Below are positions 63,308 to 64,000 of a stretch of 64,000 bases of DNA, piece after piece. The DNA comes from Lachnospiraceae bacterium NC2004. GTDB lineage: Bacteria > Bacillota > Clostridia > Lachnospirales > Lachnospiraceae. The stretch covers positions 1-64,000 of the forward strand of contig JHXB01000002.1 of NCBI GenBank assembly GCA_000621905.1. The letters run 5' to 3'. Position 1 is the first letter of the stretch, and every line of letters begins with the position of its first letter. The notes below the pieces were generated by a model. That model saw only the letters and a list, made by a program, of their open reading frames with translations, was not told the origin of the DNA and ran no database searches. The position numbers and the translations under genes were made by a program.

Positions 63308-64000
63308 ATGAACAATGATTGGACTAAATGGTTTGATGTTGATGAGGAGACTAAGGCGCTTGCGTCGAGCATCAACAGTGGGTTAGATAAGGCCAAACGC
63401 TATGACCAGGAGTTTCATCGACCTTTAGAGAACAATCGTAGGTACAAGGAGTTTAATAAGGAGCTATTAGCACTTGGAGACAAGGCGAAGGAAGCACCTT
63501 TAGGTGTTGGACTGTGCCTTGCCGGAGGCGGTGCTAAGGGTGCGTATCAGATTGGAGTTTATAAAGCTTTGATAAGCGGAGGAGTGTCGTTCTCTGCTTA
63601 TTCGGGAGCGTCGGTTGGTGGAATTAACGCCGCGCTTTTTGCGGCAGGCGGTGTGCCACTTTCTGATACCATGTGGGATATGATTAACGAGAGTCTGCTT
63701 TCGGTTAAGGATATCGTTACTCCTGATTTATCCAATGACATTGAGCTTGAGCTTATGATTAGAAAGAGCGGAGTGTTAGACGAACTTGACATTGATGCTC
63801 CTATTGCGAGCGTGACTGCATTTGACGAAGTGAGCGGGTATCCTAAGGACGCGATTCTTAATTCTAAGAGCAAGGACGACAAGCTTAAGTGGATTATGGC
63901 GACTGCGGCATTTCCTATTGCATTTGAGAAACAGATTGTTGACGGCAGTACGCTTGTTGACGGCGGAATACCTGTATTCGGCAATAATGTGCCGATTTCT
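63308..64000 (+). CDS. Patatin-like phospholipase, 5' part
   Basis: 231 codons are visible before the window ends. GGAGGGG precedes the ATG at 63308, 19 bases after the gyrB-type stop. A ~65-residue N-terminal extension (MNNDWTKWFDVDEETKALAS) leads into the patatin fold: CLAGGGAKGAYQIGVYKAL (oxyanion loop), nucleophile elbow SGASVGG with Ser102, and VDGGIP with Asp218 of the Ser-Asp dyad. It is a predicted lipid acyl hydrolase. No signal peptide is seen, so it acts inside the cell. The C-terminus lies outside the window. Confidence 0.9.
   Translation, partial: MNNDWTKWFDVDEETKALASSINSGLDKAKRYDQEFHRPLENNRRYKEFNKELLALGDKAKEAPLGVGLCLAGGGAKGAYQIGVYKALISGGVSFSAYSGASVGGINAALFAAGGVPLSDTMWDMINESLLSVKDIVTPDLSNDIELELMIRKSGVLDELDIDAPIASVTAFDEVSGYPKDAILNSKSKDDKLKWIMATAAFPIAFEKQIVDGSTLVDGGIPVFGNNVPIS

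Overview
The window looks like the chromosome of a low-GC Gram-positive anaerobe of class Clostridia, most likely family Lachnospiraceae. This is inferred from the purine-rich AGGAGG-type ribosome binding sites, frequent TTG/GTG starts, sigma-A promoters with 17-bp spacers, the L33-SecE-NusG-L11-L1-L10-L7/12-RpoBC-S12-S7-EF-G-EF-Tu order, a helical insert in RpoC, and neighbours such as DUF5685. No rRNA, tRNA or CRISPR array was seen, and no gene-free stretch exceeds about 300 bases.

Region 1 (1-8.4 kb) is accessory. It holds the tail of an IS21-type element (IstB plus terminal repeats), two tandem paralogous small genes followed by a decaying retropepsin-like gene, an XRE regulator, an MNT/HEPN pair, a solitary HicB-like protein, a UPF0175/DUF3368 (VapC-like) pair, a methyltransferase-like membrane protein, and a CPBP protease - GntR - DUF5808-type membrane protein operon. 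Two families of intergenic hairpin repeats are scattered through it.

Region 2 (8.5-18.3 kb) has a MoxR ATPase and a VWA protein, then an LCP (LytR-CpsA-Psr) enzyme, a degenerate LCP-like protein with a LytR_C domain, a CbxX/SpoVK-type AAA+ ATPase and two CgeB-like glycosyltransferases. This suggests envelope or surface-glycan assembly.

Region 3 (18.4-40.7 kb) is the ribosomal/RNA polymerase 'beta-str' supercluster. It carries two RNA mimics of the L1 site of 23S rRNA and an L10 leader. Three interlopers break it: a third CgeB-like gene between rplA and rplJ, an exported Ig-like protein between rplL and rpoB, and, on the opposite strand between rpoC and rpsL, an 1,186-residue protein that appears to contain two atypical kinase-like modules, one of them degenerate.

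Region 4 (40.7-53.1 kb) has two translationally coupled hybrid histidine kinases, the second fused to a DegV-like domain and an HPt domain, then an AGCS symporter, a DUF6976-like protein, a secreted fibronectin-III-like protein, DUF5685, a J-domain protein with a cysteine-rich tail, a membrane protein and a diguanylate cyclase.

Region 5 (53.1-64 kb) has a heterodimeric ABC exporter, rplI-dnaB, convergent tyrA, a metY-type sulfhydrylase, a gyrB-type topoisomerase subunit and the start of a patatin-like phospholipase that runs off the window.

The candidates most worth following are the tandem kinase-like protein, the DegV-hybrid-kinase fusion, and the small-gene/retropepsin cassette.
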